A stretch of DNA of 64,000 bases from Ascidiimonas meishanensis (GTDB lineage: Bacteria > Bacteroidota > Bacteroidia > Flavobacteriales > Flavobacteriaceae). A program made the position numbers and the translations under genes. The stretch is taken from assembly GCF_037782385.1 (NCBI RefSeq), contig NZ_JBBEXD010000005.1, positions 62,001-126,000 on the forward strand. Direction: 5' to 3'. The notes under the pieces are model-generated. The model saw only the letters and a program-made list of their open reading frames with translations, was not told the DNA's origin and searched no databases. Below are positions 61,649 through 64,000 of the stretch, one piece after another. The first letter of the stretch is position 1. Every line of letters starts with the position of its first letter.

Positions 61649-61679
61649 TTGTATGATTATTTTAAAAATAATACATTTG
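61649..61679 (+). promoter_or_regulatory. Promoter of trhO
   Basis: TTG (61649-61651), 20 nt, TACATTTG (61672-61679): a full match. Transcription would start near 61686, about 28 nt before the ATG. Confidence 0.7.
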
Positions 61680-61713
61680 TCAAAGATTCTTTAACCTTTA
61701 AAATTAGTATAGC

Positions 61714-62745
61714 ATGCAACTGTACAATAATTTAAGTGCTAAGGAAAGAGCAGCATTAATAAACGAAGCAGGCAAAGACAGGCTTACGCTCTCTTTCTAC
61801 AAGTACCATCATATTAAAAATACTCGAATTTTTAGAAATCATCTGTTTCTCGCTTGGGATGAACTTGAAGTTTTAGGTCGTATTTACATTGCGGCAGAAG
61901 GGATTAATGGGCAACTTTCTATACCAGCAGATAATTTTATCAAATTTAAAGAGCATCTAGATAGCATTAGCTTCTTAGAAAATGTTAGGCTTAACATTGC
62001 CATAGAACAAGATAATATGTCTTTTCTTAAGTTAAAAATAAAAGTGAGACACAAAATTGTAGCTGATGGCTTGAATGATCATACTTTTGATGTTACCAAT
62101 AAAGGAATTCATGTAGGTGCAGATAAGTTTAATGAGCTTATTGAAGACCCGTACACCCTATTAGTAGATATGCGAAACCACTATGAAAGTGAGATAGGGC
62201 ATTTTAAAAATGCCATAACTCCAGATGTAGATACCTTTAGAGATTCGCTTCCTATCATAGAAAATAATTTAGCCCCTCATAAAGAAGACAAAAAGCTGGT
62301 AATGTATTGTACTGGAGGCATTCGTTGTGAGAAGGCAAGTGCTTATTTTAAGCATAAAGGATTTAAAAATGTCTATCAATTAGAAGGTGGTATTATAAAT
62401 TATGTAAGGCAGGTTGAAGCAAAGGGATTAGACAATAAGTTTGTAGGGAAAAATTTTGTGTTTGATGACCGAAGAGCTGAGCGGATAAGTAATGAAATCA
62501 TTGCAAATTGCCATCAATGTGGTCAAGCTTGTGATACACATACAAACTGTGAAAATGAAGCGTGCCATTTGCTTTTTATTCAATGTGATCACTGCAAGAA
62601 AAAAATGAACAATTGTTGTTCAAATGAGTGCAAAGAAGTAGCTGCCTTGCCTTATGAGGAGCGAAAAGCACTTCGCAAAGGAACTATAAAACCTAATAAT
62701 ATTTTTAAGAAAGGAAGGTCTGAAGTATTAAAATTTAAGGAATAA
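61714..62745 (+). CDS. trhO: tRNA uridine(34) hydroxylase, rhodanese family
   Basis: A 343-residue protein of the TrhO/YceA family, which forms 5-hydroxyuridine at position 34 of tRNA. The N-terminal acylphosphatase-like part (FYKYHHIKNTRIFRNHLFLA) leads to a rhodanese domain with the active-site loop YCTGGIRCEKAS, and a Cys-rich C-terminus (CHQCGQACDTHTNC). Length fits the long Bacteroidota form. Confidence 0.93.
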   Translation: MQLYNNLSAKERAALINEAGKDRLTLSFYKYHHIKNTRIFRNHLFLAWDELEVLGRIYIAAEGINGQLSIPADNFIKFKEHLDSISFLENVRLNIAIEQDNMSFLKLKIKVRHKIVADGLNDHTFDVTNKGIHVGADKFNELIEDPYTLLVDMRNHYESEIGHFKNAITPDVDTFRDSLPIIENNLAPHKEDKKLVMYCTGGIRCEKASAYFKHKGFKNVYQLEGGIINYVRQVEAKGLDNKFVGKNFVFDDRRAERISNEIIANCHQCGQACDTHTNCENEACHLLFIQCDHCKKKMNNCCSNECKEVAALPYEERKALRKGTIKPNNIFKKGRSEVLKFKE

Positions 62746-62857
62746 GAGTGGACTATTATCTTAATTTATCATCTTAATAAATAATAGTATCTTTACCTTT
62801 TTAGAAATTATTTACGAATCTTACTCGGTTTTTTTGATACCGATTAATATATAAAAA

Positions 62858-64000
62858 ATGGGTTGTAACAGTTGTTCGACCGGAAAAGACGGACAACCGC
62901 GTGGTTGCAAGAATAATGGTACTTGCGGTAGCGATGGTTGTAATAAATTAACTGTTTTTGACTGGCTTTCAAATATGTCTCTGCCTTCTGGGCAGAAAAA
63001 GTTTGATTGTGTTGAAGTACGATTTAAAAATAGCAGAAAGGATTTTTATAGAAATAAAGAAAATCTAACCTTATCCATAGGCGATATTGTAGCAACTGAA
63101 GCCGCCTCCGGACACGATGTAGGTATTGTTACTTTAACTGGGGAACTCGTTAAAGTTCAGATGAAGAAAAAGAAAACAGACTGGAATAATCCAGAAGTTC
63201 CCAAGATCTATAGAAAAGCTTCTCAAAAAGATATTGATGTTTGGTCTAGAGTTAGAGATAGGGAAGAATCTGTCAAAAAGAGATCTAGAGAATTAGCTAT
63301 TTCTTTAGGGCTTCACATGAAAATCTCAGATGTAGAGTTTCAAGGAGATGGTTCTAAAGCTACTTTTTTTTATACCGCAGAAGAACGTGTAGATTTTAGA
63401 CAACTTATCAAAGAAATGGCCAAAGCATTTAGCATTCGTATTGAGATGCGTCAAATAGGCTTTAGGCAAGAAGCTGCTAGGCTTGGTGGAATTGGTTCTT
63501 GTGGCAGAGAACTTTGTTGTTCTACATGGCTAACAGATTTTCGTTCGGTAAATACCTCAGCAGCAAGATACCAGCAACTTTCACTCAATCCGCAGAAACT
63601 GGCTGGGCAATGTGGTAAATTAAAGTGCTGCCTAAACTATGAATTGGATTCTTATCTGGATGCACTTAATCAATTTCCTAAAATGGATGTTCGACTTAAG
63701 ACCCAGAAAGGGAGGGCCGGATGCCATAAAATAGATATCTTTAAAGGCCTTATGTGGTTTGCTTACGAAAAAGATGGGATGAACTGGCATAAACTTACCG
63801 TTAGGCAAGTAAATGAGATTATTGACGCCAATAAAAAAGGTGGCGAAGTAGCAAGTCTGGAAGAATATGCTTCAGAATTAATGGAAACAAATACTAAAAA
63901 AGAGTTTGAGAACGTTGTAGGTCAAGATAGTTTAACTAGGTTTGATACTCCCAAAAAACACAAAAGCAGAAGGAAAAATCGCAATAAAGGACGTTCTAAT
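62858..64000 (+). CDS. RicT/YaaT-like PSP1 domain protein, 3'-truncated by the window edge
   Basis: Open from ATG 62858 to the last base (381 codons, no stop). It opens with a Cys-rich segment (MGCNSCSTGKDGQPRGCKNN) followed by LTVFDWLSNM, then the PSP1 core with RQEAARLGGIGSCGRELCCS and GKLKCCLNYELDSYLDAL, cysteines that bind the iron-sulfur cluster in RicT-type proteins. The end is a Lys/Arg-rich tail (KKHKSRRKNRNKGRS). RicT acts in RNA processing with RicA/RicF in Bacillus; in flavobacteria the gene often precedes gldH. Role here is inferred. Confidence 0.88.
   Translation, partial: MGCNSCSTGKDGQPRGCKNNGTCGSDGCNKLTVFDWLSNMSLPSGQKKFDCVEVRFKNSRKDFYRNKENLTLSIGDIVATEAASGHDVGIVTLTGELVKVQMKKKKTDWNNPEVPKIYRKASQKDIDVWSRVRDREESVKKRSRELAISLGLHMKISDVEFQGDGSKATFFYTAEERVDFRQLIKEMAKAFSIRIEMRQIGFRQEAARLGGIGSCGRELCCSTWLTDFRSVNTSAARYQQLSLNPQKLAGQCGKLKCCLNYELDSYLDALNQFPKMDVRLKTQKGRAGCHKIDIFKGLMWFAYEKDGMNWHKLTVRQVNEIIDANKKGGEVASLEEYASELMETNTKKEFENVVGQDSLTRFDTPKKHKSRRKNRNKGRSN

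Overview
The window looks like a chromosomal segment of a marine-type Flavobacteriaceae (Bacteroidota). The evidence is low-GC DNA with weak Shine-Dalgarno signals, several promoters of the Bacteroidota type (TTG, 17-23 nt, TAnnTTTG), a PorW/SprE gliding and type IX secretion lipoprotein, bactofilin, DUF4292, DUF4254 and HU-CCDC81/SPOR proteins, a RicT-type PSP1 protein, and an ATP synthase operon that lacks atpD and atpC. No tRNA, rRNA or CRISPR array was recognised.

Layout. 0-6.2 kb is the end of a surface-polysaccharide locus: an O-antigen ligase-like protein, two related family 2 glycosyltransferases, a WecA/MraY-type initiating transferase and a UDP-glucuronate decarboxylase-like enzyme. 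6.2-11 kb is a housekeeping block (purD, DUF6341-like, DUF6427-like, upp, DUF4254, family 9 glycosyltransferase). 11-15.6 kb holds small membrane or secreted proteins, an Asp/Asn hydroxylase-like protein paired with an HExxH protein, and a large unrecognised protein.

15.6-22.9 kb is an accessory island. Two lanthipeptide-type precursor genes come first. Two GIY-YIG nuclease genes, each framed by its own class of inverted-repeat element, then bracket a GC-richer pair: a catalase-like/LodA fusion (a putative cysteine-tryptophylquinone oxidase) and its LodB-like flavoprotein. 22.9-27.1 kb carries an orphan TPR histidine kinase and two genes that share a palindromic upstream site with identical geometry. 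27.3-29.8 kb is an Sdp-type toxin cluster: SdpC-like lipoprotein, SdpA, SdpB and an SdpI-like immunity protein. 30-33 kb has a HEIGH metalloprotease, a second lanthipeptide-type locus (one intact precursor and one with a stop at codon 6), a monooxygenase-fold protein and a methyltransferase.

33.3-64 kb is mostly core: a PaaE-like reductase, an ABC exporter pair, porW, bactofilin, atpZ/I-DUF6168-atpBEFHAG, a flippase with dut, a nucleotidyltransferase, TPR, DUF4292 and EnvC-like proteins, and a third lanthipeptide-type precursor with a decayed neighbour. These are followed by a thioesterase, an HU/SPOR protein, dprA, trpS, plsC, a sigma factor with a trans-envelope anti-sigma/barrel protein, recA, trhO and a RicT-like gene cut by the right edge.

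The most interesting material is the repeat/GIY-YIG system around lodAB, the Sdp cluster, the dispersed and partly decaying lanthipeptide-type precursors with no modifying enzymes nearby, the shared palindrome, and the one-chain anti-sigma/outer-membrane-barrel protein. Family names are from memory of motifs and gene order; no searches were run.
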